Positions 8,648 through 16,427 of a DNA stretch of 64,000 bases are shown here, in pieces. Position 1 is the first letter of the stretch; each line of letters opens with the position of its first letter. This stretch comes from JAJEFO01 sp009843725 (GTDB lineage: Bacteria > Pseudomonadota > Alphaproteobacteria > Rhodobacterales > Rhodobacteraceae): contig CBDEUJ010000005.1 of NCBI GenBank assembly GCA_965243215.1, positions 558,001 to 622,000 on the forward strand, written 5' to 3'. The notes below the pieces were generated by a model. The model saw only the letters and a list, made by a program, of their open reading frames with translations, did no database searches and was not told where the DNA came from. Both the position numbers and the translations under genes were made by a program.

Positions 8648-8665
8648 CCCAAAAACGTTTTTGGG
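8648..8665. promoter_or_regulatory. LacI-type operator O2 (CCCAAAAACGTTTTTGGG)
   Basis: Perfect 18-bp palindrome 33 bases upstream of the sugar-binding-protein start and 115 bases centre to centre from O1. The central CG dyad and A/T arms fit LacI-family sites. A weak plus-strand promoter candidate (TTGACC at 8608-8613) lies just upstream. The two sites could allow looping between the divergent arms. Confidence 0.78.
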
Positions 8666-8698
8666 TTATCTGGCACAATGAGCTTCAGGGAGGGAAAT

Positions 8699-9682
8699 AT
8701 GCGTAAATTGCGTAAGTCAGCACTTCTGGCCGTATCTGGCATTGCGATGAGTATCGGCACAGCCTGGGCTGGTGACTGGTGTTCAGGACAAACGATCCGG
8801 CTATTCTCGGGCGGTCCCGCCGGTGGAGCATTCAACTCGATCATTGATCGCGGCGCGATGCAGGCGGCGGAAGACATCGGCGCCAATGTCCAGATCATCT
8901 ACTCGGAATGGGATTTCGACAAGATGGTCACTCAGTTGCGCGAGGCGATCAGCCAGGCACCCGACGGCATTGCAATGATGGGGCACCCGGGAGATGACGC
9001 GATCATGCCATTGGCGGCCGAAGCCGCTGCCGCGGGAATCCCGATAATGTACATGAACGTGGACGTGCCGAAAGTGCGTGCGGCCTTTGGGTCCGGGTAC
9101 GTTGGGGCCACGCTGTATCAGCAGGGTCGGAACCTCGGCGCCGAGACCCTGCGTCTTGCGGGCGACAGGCTGCAACCTGGCGATACTGCAATCGTCATGA
9201 GCCGTTGGGAAAGCGAAAACCGCGCTCAGCGTGAACTCGGCCTTGTGGAAGTGCTGGAAGAATTCGGCATGAAGGTCATCAAGCTGCAAGAGGCCGAAGG
9301 CGCCTCTGCCGACCAGATGCTGCAAGTTCCGGTTCTGACCTCGACCCTGATCGCCAACCCCGACACCAAGCTCATTGGCTATCCCGGTGGCCCGTGGCTG
9401 GCCGCAGCACCGGTGTTCATGGATGCAGTTGGCAAGGGTCCTGGCGAAATAATGGCGGTCGGCTTTGACCTTGGTCAGGGCGTCATGACCGCGTTCGACG
9501 GCGGCTATGTGACGGTGACAGCGGACCAGCAGCCCTACCAGCAGGGGTACCTTCCGGTTCTTTCGCTCTGCCAGCAACTGGTCTACAAGCTCGGACCGCT
9601 TAACGTGGACACGGGCGCTGGCTTCGTCACGGCAGACAACTACAAAGATGTGGTTGCCCTCGCCGAGCAGGGCGTCCGTTAG
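8699..9682 (+). CDS. Sugar ABC transporter substrate-binding protein (RbsB-like)
   Basis: 327-residue periplasmic binding protein of the ribose/galactose type (Peripla_BP_4). A Sec signal peptide is visible (MRKLRKSALLAVSGIAMS, cleavage near AWAGD). The mature part shows the family pattern of repeated alpha/beta lobes: NVQIIYSEWDFDKMVTQL, DGIAMMGHPGDDAIMPLA, GIPIMYMNVDVPK, MAVGFDLGQGVMTAFDGG, and the late TADQQPYQQGYLPV. The ATG at 8699 has a good ribosome site (AGGGAGGG) and begins the signal peptide, unlike the earlier in-frame start at 8642 that lies within the operator region. First gene of the plus arm, under operator O2. Confidence 0.94.
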   Translation: MRKLRKSALLAVSGIAMSIGTAWAGDWCSGQTIRLFSGGPAGGAFNSIIDRGAMQAAEDIGANVQIIYSEWDFDKMVTQLREAISQAPDGIAMMGHPGDDAIMPLAAEAAAAGIPIMYMNVDVPKVRAAFGSGYVGATLYQQGRNLGAETLRLAGDRLQPGDTAIVMSRWESENRAQRELGLVEVLEEFGMKVIKLQEAEGASADQMLQVPVLTSTLIANPDTKLIGYPGGPWLAAAPVFMDAVGKGPGEIMAVGFDLGQGVMTAFDGGYVTVTADQQPYQQGYLPVLSLCQQLVYKLGPLNVDTGAGFVTADNYKDVVALAEQGVR

Positions 9683-9694
9683 TCAAGAACATCG

Positions 9695-9727
9695 CCCGGG
9701 CCGGCCGGTTTTTGACGCCGGCCCGGG
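9695..9727 (+). terminator. Strong intercistronic stem-loop after the binding-protein gene
   Basis: An 11-bp perfect stem CCCGGGCCGGC / GCCGGCCCGGG with an 11-base loop, starting 12 bases after the stop of the binding-protein gene and ending 28 bases before the ATPase start. There is no T-tract after it. Stem-loops at this place in sugar transporter operons usually protect the upstream message and lower expression of the downstream membrane genes, so partial termination or mRNA stabilisation is the likely role. Confidence 0.6.
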
Positions 9728-9755
9728 ACCAGATCTTCCGAACCGGAGCACGCTT

Positions 9756-10547
9756 ATGTCCGCGTCATCAGAGCCGGTCGTCGAATTGCGCAACATCGTC
9801 AAGCGGTTTGGATCGGTCGAAGCCTTGTCTGGCGTCACGATGACCGTCCGCCGCGGCGAGGTTCTGGGGCTGCTGGGAGACAATGGCGCGGGCAAGTCAA
9901 CCTTGATCAAGACACTTGCCGGGGTGCATGGCCCTGACGAAGGCGAGATCATCGTGAAAGGCAAGGTTCGCAAGCCCTGGACGCCCGCGGCTGCGCGTGA
10001 CGCGGGCATTGAAACGGTTTTTCAGGATCGCGCGCTGGCACCGCAGCATTCCATAGTGACCAATATCTTCATGGGGCGCGAGATTACGAACACCCTCGGC
10101 CTCCTGCGGGTGAAAGCGCAGGTCGACGAGGCCAACAGGCTGATGCGCGAGATCGGCTTTACCTCGAAGGTATTCAACCCGGAAAGCACGGTTGGGACGC
10201 TTTCGGGGGGTGAGCGGCAGGGGGTCGCGATTGCTCGCGCTCTCTACAATCAGGCGGACGTGATCGTGCTGGATGAACCGACGACGGCACTGTCGCTGAC
10301 CGAAACCCAGAAGGTCTTCCGTTTCGTGGAGGCGGTGAAGTCCTCCGGCCGGACCGTGGTCTTCATCGGGCACAACATCCATCACGTTTGGGACATTGCA
10401 GACCGGTTTTTCGTCATCGACCGCGGAAGTGAAGCCTTCGAAGGCGCCAAATCCTCATTCACCGGCGCCGATCACCTGATCGAGATGATGCACCAACTCG
10501 CAGAAACCGGCAGCGCGGACAAGGGTTCGCTCTTGGAGCCTGCGTGA
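9756..10547 (+). CDS. Sugar ABC transporter ATP-binding protein (single-domain, RbsA/FrcA-like)
   Basis: 263-residue cytoplasmic ATPase with one ABC domain, unlike the double-domain RbsA; this matches the FrcA type used with RbsC-like permeases in alphaproteobacteria. Walker A GDNGAGKST is at residues 41-49, the signature LSGGERQGV and Walker B VIVLDEPTTALS follow, and the H-loop is IGHNIHHV. The ATG at 9756 gives the standard start (ELRNIVKRFGSVEAL soon after); the earlier in-frame start overlaps the preceding gene. It ends 11 bases before the permease start. Confidence 0.94.
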   Translation: MSASSEPVVELRNIVKRFGSVEALSGVTMTVRRGEVLGLLGDNGAGKSTLIKTLAGVHGPDEGEIIVKGKVRKPWTPAAARDAGIETVFQDRALAPQHSIVTNIFMGREITNTLGLLRVKAQVDEANRLMREIGFTSKVFNPESTVGTLSGGERQGVAIARALYNQADVIVLDEPTTALSLTETQKVFRFVEAVKSSGRTVVFIGHNIHHVWDIADRFFVIDRGSEAFEGAKSSFTGADHLIEMMHQLAETGSADKGSLLEPA

Positions 10548-10558
10548 GGGCGAACACG

Positions 10559-11581
10559 ATGACAGCCGATACCAATTCAGAGGCCTACCAAACTGAGCAA
10601 TCCCGATGGACGCTCTTCTATCGCAAGAACGGTCGCGCGCTGAACGCATTCCTGGCGCTTGTCCTGGTTTGGATCTTTTTCGCGGTGAACAACCCCGCGC
10701 TATTTCTGAACCCACTGTTCTACAATGCATTCCTGTTTTCAGTCCCGGCGACGATTTTCTTGACCACCTCCTTGGTCTTCGTCATCGTTTCGGGCGAGCT
10801 TGATCTGGCATTTCCGTCGGTCGTCGGCGCCGCCGGCGGAGTGTTCATGTACTCCGTTGTGCTCGGAGTGCCCGTGATTCCAGCGTTCTTTCTGACAATG
10901 GGCTTCGGCGCGGTGATCGGCCTTGGCATCGGATTTATCGTCGTCTACGGCCGCATTTCGTCGCTGGTCGCGACGCTCGGTCTCAACTTTTTCATCCTCG
11001 GCATCGTCAACCTGCTTGCTCAAGGTCGGACCATCTCTGCGCCTGAAGCGATGAACAGCTTTGGATACACGCTTTTCGTCGGCAAATGGCACCTATTTGA
11101 CACGACACTGAGAGTGCCGAATCACTTCATCTGGTCGCTGGTCTGGGTGGTCTTCTGCTACGTACTCTTCAAGTATCATCGGTTCGGCAACCGTGTGCAG
11201 CTTGTCGGAGACAATACCGACAGCGCCCGCGAAATGGGTATCAACATTGAGCGCATTCGCGTCAGCGTCTTTGTCGTGTCGGGAGTTGCCGCAGCCATTA
11301 CAGGTGCATTGCTCGTGCAGATGGCGAATATGGTCTGGTTCCCGACCAGCGGAAAGGCGTATCTGCTGATCGCGCTGGCGGCGCTCTTTGTCGGCGGCAC
11401 GCCAACCTGGGGTGGTGTGGGCACGATCTTTGGCGCGTTCTTTGGAGCGATGACGGTCACGCTGATCCCGTCCGGCGCAGTTGGCGCAGGTTTTGCCGGC
11501 TATTGGACTGACTTCATATTCGGCCTCGTCATCATCCTGACCATGATCGCGCACCGTTTTTCTGGTGCGCGGGTCCGATGA
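10559..11581 (+). CDS. Sugar ABC transporter permease (RbsC-like)
   Basis: 340-residue inner-membrane protein of the BPD_transp_2 family with about ten hydrophobic segments. Family marks are the periplasmic-facing VFVIVSGELDLAFPSVVG, VYGRISSLVATLGLNF, the cytoplasmic VQLVGDNTDSAREMGINIERIRVSVFVVSG, and the end-segment ALAALFVGGTPTWGGVGT. The ATG at 10559 has GAGG eight bases upstream; the GTG at 10544 is possible. It pairs with the ATPase just before it and the binding protein at 8699 to make a pentose/hexose-type importer. Confidence 0.93.
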   Translation: MTADTNSEAYQTEQSRWTLFYRKNGRALNAFLALVLVWIFFAVNNPALFLNPLFYNAFLFSVPATIFLTTSLVFVIVSGELDLAFPSVVGAAGGVFMYSVVLGVPVIPAFFLTMGFGAVIGLGIGFIVVYGRISSLVATLGLNFFILGIVNLLAQGRTISAPEAMNSFGYTLFVGKWHLFDTTLRVPNHFIWSLVWVVFCYVLFKYHRFGNRVQLVGDNTDSAREMGINIERIRVSVFVVSGVAAAITGALLVQMANMVWFPTSGKAYLLIALAALFVGGTPTWGGVGTIFGAFFGAMTVTLIPSGAVGAGFAGYWTDFIFGLVIILTMIAHRFSGARVR

Positions 11582-11582
11582 C

Positions 11583-11831
11583 ATGCGCGCGGCGTCGATC
11601 ACCGGAGCACCGGGCAGCATCCGTGTGAGTGCCGTCAGGTTAGGCTGGGTCGATGCCGCCGCAACCGTTCGCGCGCTGGTCGAACTGCCGCATGCCAGGG
11701 CCATAAGGGCAAAGGTGGGTGCCGCGCGCATTCTCGGCCCTTTGCCGCGGCCCGAAGATTTCTCCGACGCGGCGAGCTTCGTCACCGACAACGAGTTGAT
11801 TGTCGGTGGGCGGGGCCAATTCAAACAATGA
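11583..11831 (+). CDS. Small protein of unknown function in the sugar operon (possible SDR C-terminal remnant)
   Basis: 82 residues, starting one base after the permease stop and overlapping the PhyH start by four bases, so translation is coupled on both sides. The pattern SIRVSAVRLGWVDAAATV followed by RPEDFSDAASFVTDNELIV vaguely resembles the last strand and helix of short-chain dehydrogenases (IRVNAVxPGWVDT...RPEDxADAVxFL), but there is no nucleotide-binding part. It could be an SDR remnant kept as a coupling ORF, or an unrelated small protein. Function unknown. Confidence 0.55.
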   Translation: MRAASITGAPGSIRVSAVRLGWVDAAATVRALVELPHARAIRAKVGAARILGPLPRPEDFSDAASFVTDNELIVGGRGQFKQ

Positions 11832-12700
11832 GCGACAACGCTCCGATATACCGGGAATCACTGGCACGAGGATACGCACGTCTCCCGTGTCTGTTGCCGG
11901 ACGATCTGGTGAGCCGACTGATCCGCATCTCCGTGCTAAACGTGGAGCGCGCGGGCGTTGCGCATCGGGCGGCAAACCGTTCCCAGGGCTCGCTGATCAA
12001 CATCGCGACGGATCCGGGCTACGCCAAGCTTGTTGCCGCTCCGGAGATTCTGAACGGGCTCGCGCGTCTGGGCTTTTCCGACCTGCGATTTCAGTCCGGT
12101 TTCCTGATCTCGAAGCCCGCTCATTCGCCTGCACTCTTCTGGCATCAGGACTGGTGGGGATGGTCGCTTGAATCCTCCTATCGCGACCGTCCTCAGCAGA
12201 TAGGCGTGATGGTCTACCTAAGCCGGACAAGCGTCGCGAATGGCTGCCTAAGGGTGCTGCCTGGCTCACACCTGAGAAGCCACCGCCTGCACGGCTCGAT
12301 CGCGGCGCACGACCCCGGGTTGTCCCGCGTCGACGACGAGAGGCACGAACTCTACCAGAGCGTACAAGGTGAGGTTGCCCTTCCAAGCAAGCCGGGCGAC
12401 GTGCTTGTCATCGACGCCCGAGTTCTGCATTCAGCCTATCCGAACACCACTGACCAGGAGCGGATGCTGCTGACGCTTTGGTATCATCCATTCTGGTCGG
12501 ACCTGCCGCCGGGAATTCGCGCCCATGCCGCCAATGTCTTCAACGGCGAGGTGTCCGACATCTCCAATGGCAGCCTTCCAACTCCACGATGTTGGCCGCC
12601 TGGTGTGCTGAAGAAGATCGCGGCCTTGGTGCCCGAGCGCCCCTGCGGACCACCGGTGGAATTCGACAGGCGTCCCGATACCAATCGAATGGAGGCCTAG
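11828..12700 (+). CDS. PhyH-type Fe(II)/2-oxoglutarate dioxygenase
   Basis: 290-residue phytanoyl-CoA-dioxygenase-family protein. The iron triad is visible: H-x-D in LFWHQDWWGW, and the distal H in DARVLHSAYPN, with the 2-oxoglutarate-binding R probably in TDQERMLLTLWYH. The preceding segment from IGVMVYLSRTS to GCLRVLPGSH is typical of the family. Members hydroxylate small molecules or chlorinate/epimerise; the substrate here is unknown. Position between the sugar importer and the GH31 hydrolase suggests a modified glycoside or betaine-like compound, which is inference. The next gene starts one base after its stop. Confidence 0.85.
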   Translation: MSDNAPIYRESLARGYARLPCLLPDDLVSRLIRISVLNVERAGVAHRAANRSQGSLINIATDPGYAKLVAAPEILNGLARLGFSDLRFQSGFLISKPAHSPALFWHQDWWGWSLESSYRDRPQQIGVMVYLSRTSVANGCLRVLPGSHLRSHRLHGSIAAHDPGLSRVDDERHELYQSVQGEVALPSKPGDVLVIDARVLHSAYPNTTDQERMLLTLWYHPFWSDLPPGIRAHAANVFNGEVSDISNGSLPTPRCWPPGVLKKIAALVPERPCGPPVEFDRRPDTNRMEA

Positions 12701-12701
12701 C

Positions 12702-14786
12702 GTGACTGACACGTACACGAATGAAGATGACGCACTGGTTGTCCGCTTCAACAGCGAGTGCGTGCGGGTCGAAGCTTGGGGGCCAGACGCCCTGAGAGTT
12801 CGGGCGCGCCCCGGGGGCAAGGTCGCAGAACCGCATGTTTGCGCGCTCTTGGCAGTTACGCCGACACGGCCGTCGATCGTGATCGACGGGAAGCACGCCA
12901 GTATCCGAAACGGCCGAATCGAGGCGCGGGTCAGGCTGGCACGCCGACTTGGCGCGGACGTCCACCTGGAACCGGTGATCGGATATTTCGACACGGTGAC
13001 GGGCGAAGAGCTCTTGTCTGAAGCACGCAGTCATTTTGCCGGACCTCCGGCGCGGCGGTTCAAGTCAATCTCATCGGGAAGCTTCCAGCTTGAGGCCACG
13101 TTCACTGCCCATGACGACGAGCACCTGATGGGCCTCGGCCAGCCACAGCACGGGCGCGAAGACCTGAAGGCCACCTCGACCAACCTCGTCCAGCAGAACA
13201 CGCATGTGGTTGTCCCTTTCGTGATTTCGTCACGAGGTTATGGGTTCTTGTGGAACAATCCGGCGGTTGGTCGGGCCGAGTTCGCGTCCAACATAACGCG
13301 TTGGCGGGCCGACGCGACGCCGGGCCTCGACTACTGGATCACCGCCGGCGAGACCCCGGAGCGCATACTCCGGACCTACATCGCTGCGACCGGACTTCCG
13401 CCCACTTGCCCCGACTGGGTGACCGGATTCTGGCAATCGAAGTTGCGCTATCGCTCGCAACAGGAAGTCATGAGCGTCGCGCGCGGCTACCGCAAGCGGG
13501 GGATACCACTGTCGTGTATCGTGATCGACTTCTTCGCCTGGACCCGACAGGGCGAGTGGGAGTTCGACCCTGCCGAATGGCCCGACCCCGAGGGCCTCGT
13601 GCGTGAACTCGATGAAGTGGGCGTGAAGATCATTGTCTCGATCTGGCCGACGGTCGGTGCAAACGCGAAGTACTTTGCCGAGATGCGCGAAAAGGGTTAC
13701 CTCTTGCGTACTGAGCGCGGCGTACCTGCGGTTATCCAGTTCCCCGACAAGGACCCATTCGGGGCGCACTTCCTAACCTACTACGACGCATTCAACCCCG
13801 ATGCCCGCGACTTTCACTGGGACAAGGTCAAGCGGAACTACCTCGACCGGGGCATCTGCAATTTCTGGCTGGATGCCTGCGAACCCGAGATGCGACCAGC
13901 AGATGCCGAAAACGTGCGGACCCACCTAGGCAACGGGGCGGAGATGCTGTCGGCCTATCCGCTTGTCCATGCAAAGCGCTTCGCGGAGGGCCTGAAAGCG
14001 GCCGGCGCCGACGATGCGGTGCTCCTGTGCCGCTCGACCTGGGCTGGGGGGCAGCGCTATCCAGTCATCCTTTGGTCCGGCGACGTCTGGTCGACATGGG
14101 AGGACTACCGCGCCCAGATCGCTGCGGGATTGCACGCAGCGATGTCGGGAATCGGCTGGTGGACGACCGATATCGGCGGATTCTACGAGGGCCACGCCGA
14201 CGATCCCGAATTTCCCGAACTCCTTGTCCGCTGGTTCGAATTCGGCGTGTTCTCGCCGATCTGTCGGCTGCACGGCGTGCGGGTCCCGAACGGTGTTTCT
14301 TTCGCAGCCTCCGACGGCGAAGTCGACTATGGGCGAGAGCTCTTCCACGTCTTCACTGACACGGGCGGCGACAACGAGGTCTGGAGTTACGGACCCAAGG
14401 TGGAAAGGATCCTGACGCGGCTGCTAGAGCTGCGCGAACGGCTGCGCCCGTATCTGGCCGAGGTCATGGCTGAATACACCGCGACGGGCGTGCCACCGAT
14501 GCGCCCCTTGCCCTTTGCGTTTCCCACTGACACAGCTCAGCGGGCCCCACAGGGCGCATTCATGCTCGGGCCCAACCTATTGGTGGCGCCCGTGCTGGAG
14601 CCCAACGCGAATTCGCGGGAGATACGTCTTCCCAGTGGGCGCGATTGGGTGCACGTCTGGACTGGCAAGCCTTGCGAAGGCGGCCAGACGGTCCGGGTCT
14701 CCGCGAAGTTGGGGATGCCGCCCGTTTTCTCTTTGGCGGAACGTTGGAGCGAGCACATCAGTGCATTTGAGAACCTGTCGCCGTGA
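12702..14786 (+). CDS. GH31 alpha-glycosidase (alpha-xylosidase/alpha-glucosidase type)
   Basis: 694-residue cytoplasmic hydrolase. The nucleophile lies in NFWLDACEPEM (D391), and the acid/base in VILWSGDVWSTWEDY (D461). TTDIGGFYEGHADDPEFPELLVRW gives the sub-site wall typical of YicI-like alpha-xylosidases. A beta-sandwich N-domain (1-200) precedes the barrel. It starts with GTG at 12702, with GGAGG six bases upstream, directly after the PhyH stop. With the RbsB-type importer and the GH13 enzyme it would degrade an imported alpha-glycoside; choice between xyloside and glucoside cannot be made from the sequence. Last gene of the plus arm. Confidence 0.93.
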   Translation: MTDTYTNEDDALVVRFNSECVRVEAWGPDALRVRARPGGKVAEPHVCALLAVTPTRPSIVIDGKHASIRNGRIEARVRLARRLGADVHLEPVIGYFDTVTGEELLSEARSHFAGPPARRFKSISSGSFQLEATFTAHDDEHLMGLGQPQHGREDLKATSTNLVQQNTHVVVPFVISSRGYGFLWNNPAVGRAEFASNITRWRADATPGLDYWITAGETPERILRTYIAATGLPPTCPDWVTGFWQSKLRYRSQQEVMSVARGYRKRGIPLSCIVIDFFAWTRQGEWEFDPAEWPDPEGLVRELDEVGVKIIVSIWPTVGANAKYFAEMREKGYLLRTERGVPAVIQFPDKDPFGAHFLTYYDAFNPDARDFHWDKVKRNYLDRGICNFWLDACEPEMRPADAENVRTHLGNGAEMLSAYPLVHAKRFAEGLKAAGADDAVLLCRSTWAGGQRYPVILWSGDVWSTWEDYRAQIAAGLHAAMSGIGWWTTDIGGFYEGHADDPEFPELLVRWFEFGVFSPICRLHGVRVPNGVSFAASDGEVDYGRELFHVFTDTGGDNEVWSYGPKVERILTRLLELRERLRPYLAEVMAEYTATGVPPMRPLPFAFPTDTAQRAPQGAFMLGPNLLVAPVLEPNANSREIRLPSGRDWVHVWTGKPCEGGQTVRVSAKLGMPPVFSLAERWSEHISAFENLSP

Positions 14787-15102
14787 GCTCTTCGCGAACC
14801 TAGCCTGAAAGCCGACCGGGACTTCGCTTCGTGCTAGGATGGCCTACGGCGAGAATCGCCAATTGAGCACCGGGCAAGCAAAGGTCTGGAAAGAGTCGGC
14901 GGATCTCTCAAAGAGCGAGAAGTCAGAACGTCCTGAATTCCCGCCCTTTTTTGCAGCCTTCGACAGTCTGCACTCAAATTATGCCTCCTCATGCCGCCCT
15001 CGCCGTCGTTCCTGCGGTCATTGAGGCAGAAATGGGCGCCGCTCCGTTCGAATTGCAACCAGATAGTCAACCGGTCCAATTGTTCGAAGCCAAGGAAGTG
15101 TC
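14787..15102. other. Intergenic region between GH31 gene and tRNA-Gln
   Basis: No credible protein gene. Short frames here are biased readings of the flanking tRNA. It is the left chromosomal flank of the island. Confidence 0.6.
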
Positions 15103-15177
15103 TGGCTGGGGTGGTAGGATTCGAACCTACGGTACACGGTACCAAAAACCGCTGCCTTACCACTTGGCTACACCCCA
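15103..15177 (-). tRNA. tRNA-Gln (anticodon TTG), CCA encoded
   Basis: Reading the minus strand from 15177, the acceptor stem TGGGGTG pairs with CACCCCA, followed by G and an encoded CCA at 15105-15103. The D arm is AGCCAAGTGGTAAGGC. The anticodon stem GCGGT/ACCGT (one G-T pair) encloses loop TTTTGGT, so the anticodon is TTG. The T arm carries GGTTCGAATCC. Its 5' end faces the integrase genes. Its identity as tRNA-Gln(UUG) is clear from the close match to the general bacterial tRNA-Gln. Confidence 0.96.
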
Positions 15178-15179
15178 CC
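15166..15179. repeat. Candidate left attachment core (5' end of tRNA-Gln)
   Basis: GGCTACACCCCACC, covering bases 1-12 of the tRNA gene and two bases outside. It is matched 13 of 14 by GGCCACACCCCACC at 46554-46567, at the other edge of the accessory region. If real, the island spans about 31.4 kb. Integration at the 5' rather than 3' end of a tRNA gene is unusual, and the match is short. Confidence 0.35.
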
Positions 15180-15296
15180 ACGCACCTTCGGTGCTAACGC
15201 TTTGAAAAGCGAAAGTTTTTCCTTCCTCAAACTGCAACTGCGGACTGGTTTCGAGCCTGTTTCGTCCGCGTCTGCAACTGATTACGGGAGGAAGAC

Positions 15297-16427
15297 GTGG
15301 CGTCAATACGACTCACCGATGCAAGAATCAAGGCGCTTAAGCCGACACAGAATACGCGGGACGTTCGCGACGCGAACCTGAGAGGTTTCGGCCTCAGGGT
15401 CCTGCCCTCGGGCCGGAAACGGTACTTCATCCATACGCAGTTCAAAGGGCAGCGCATCTGGAAGCTCATCGGTGACGCAGACCAGACAAGCCTGGCGGAC
15501 GCGCGCGAATCGGCTAGGGCTGTCCTCGCCGCGGTTCGCAAGGGCCTGCCTGCCGTCGCCTCTCCGGACGAAACTAGGTTCGAGACCGTTGCGGAGGAAG
15601 CGTTTCGCAGCCAGTCCCACCGCTGGAAACCGTCCACCCAGAAGGTGAACAGGTGGTACCTGAACAATCAGATCCTGCCTTGGTTCCGGGGACGGCAGAT
15701 CGCCGACATCACACGGAAGGATGTCCAGGACTGGTTCATGTCCCTGCATGCGACGCCCGTTGCCGCCGACCGATCCGCGCCTGTTCTGTCCGTCATCATG
15801 GCTCAGGCCGAAGTCTTCGGCCATCGTCCCGCAGGCACGAATCCGTGCAGGGGCATCACGCGCTACCGCCGGAAGGGCCGCGAACGATTCCTTTCGGAGG
15901 CCGAACTGCGGCGCCTGGGAAAGGTCCTCTCGCGACATGCGACGGAACGCACATGGCCGACGGCCATCTTCAAGCTGCTGCTGCTGACCGGCTGCCGGGT
16001 CAGCGAAATCCGAACCCTTCAGTGGAGGGACCTCCGGGACGGGCACCTGCACCTCCGCGACAGCAAGACGGGCCCCCGGATCGTGTGGCTGTCGACTCCG
16101 TCCCGGGATGTGCTTGACGGACTACCGAAGACATCCCGTTGGGTGTTTCCGTCGCCCCGGGCACACGGCCCGGTCTCGAAGACCGCCGTCGAAAACCATT
16201 GGTTTCGCATACGTTCCGACGCCGGACTGAATGACGTGCGGCTTCACGATCTACGCCACACGTATGCCAGTTTGGCAGTCATGACTGGCGAAACGGTTCC
16301 CGTCGTCGGGCGCCTGCTGGGTCACAACGATTCCGAAACCACGCTGAAATACGCACACCTTGCCGAGACCACGGTGCGTGACGCCGCCGACATGATGGGG
16401 ATCTTCCTCGAAGGAAAGGGATCATGA
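15297..16427 (+). CDS. Tyrosine recombinase/integrase 1 (DUF4102-type)
   Basis: 376-residue phage-type integrase. An N-terminal arm-binding region (about 1-85; RLTDARIKALKPTQNTRDVRD) is followed by a SAM-like core-binding domain and the catalytic domain. Catalytic residues are visible: R234 (TGCRVSEI), H317 and R320 (LHDLRHTY), H343 (LGHNDSETTL) and Y352 (KYAH). GTG start at 15297 with GGGAGGAAG just upstream. It is the first gene inside the tRNA-Gln junction and overlaps the second integrase by four bases. It probably mediates site-specific excision and integration of the island. Confidence 0.95.
   Translation: MASIRLTDARIKALKPTQNTRDVRDANLRGFGLRVLPSGRKRYFIHTQFKGQRIWKLIGDADQTSLADARESARAVLAAVRKGLPAVASPDETRFETVAEEAFRSQSHRWKPSTQKVNRWYLNNQILPWFRGRQIADITRKDVQDWFMSLHATPVAADRSAPVLSVIMAQAEVFGHRPAGTNPCRGITRYRRKGRERFLSEAELRRLGKVLSRHATERTWPTAIFKLLLLTGCRVSEIRTLQWRDLRDGHLHLRDSKTGPRIVWLSTPSRDVLDGLPKTSRWVFPSPRAHGPVSKTAVENHWFRIRSDAGLNDVRLHDLRHTYASLAVMTGETVPVVGRLLGHNDSETTLKYAHLAETTVRDAADMMGIFLEGKGS

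Noticed and set aside
14834..15181. Short proteins across the tRNA-Gln gene
   Set aside because: They are translations of the tRNA and its flanks, a known artefact.
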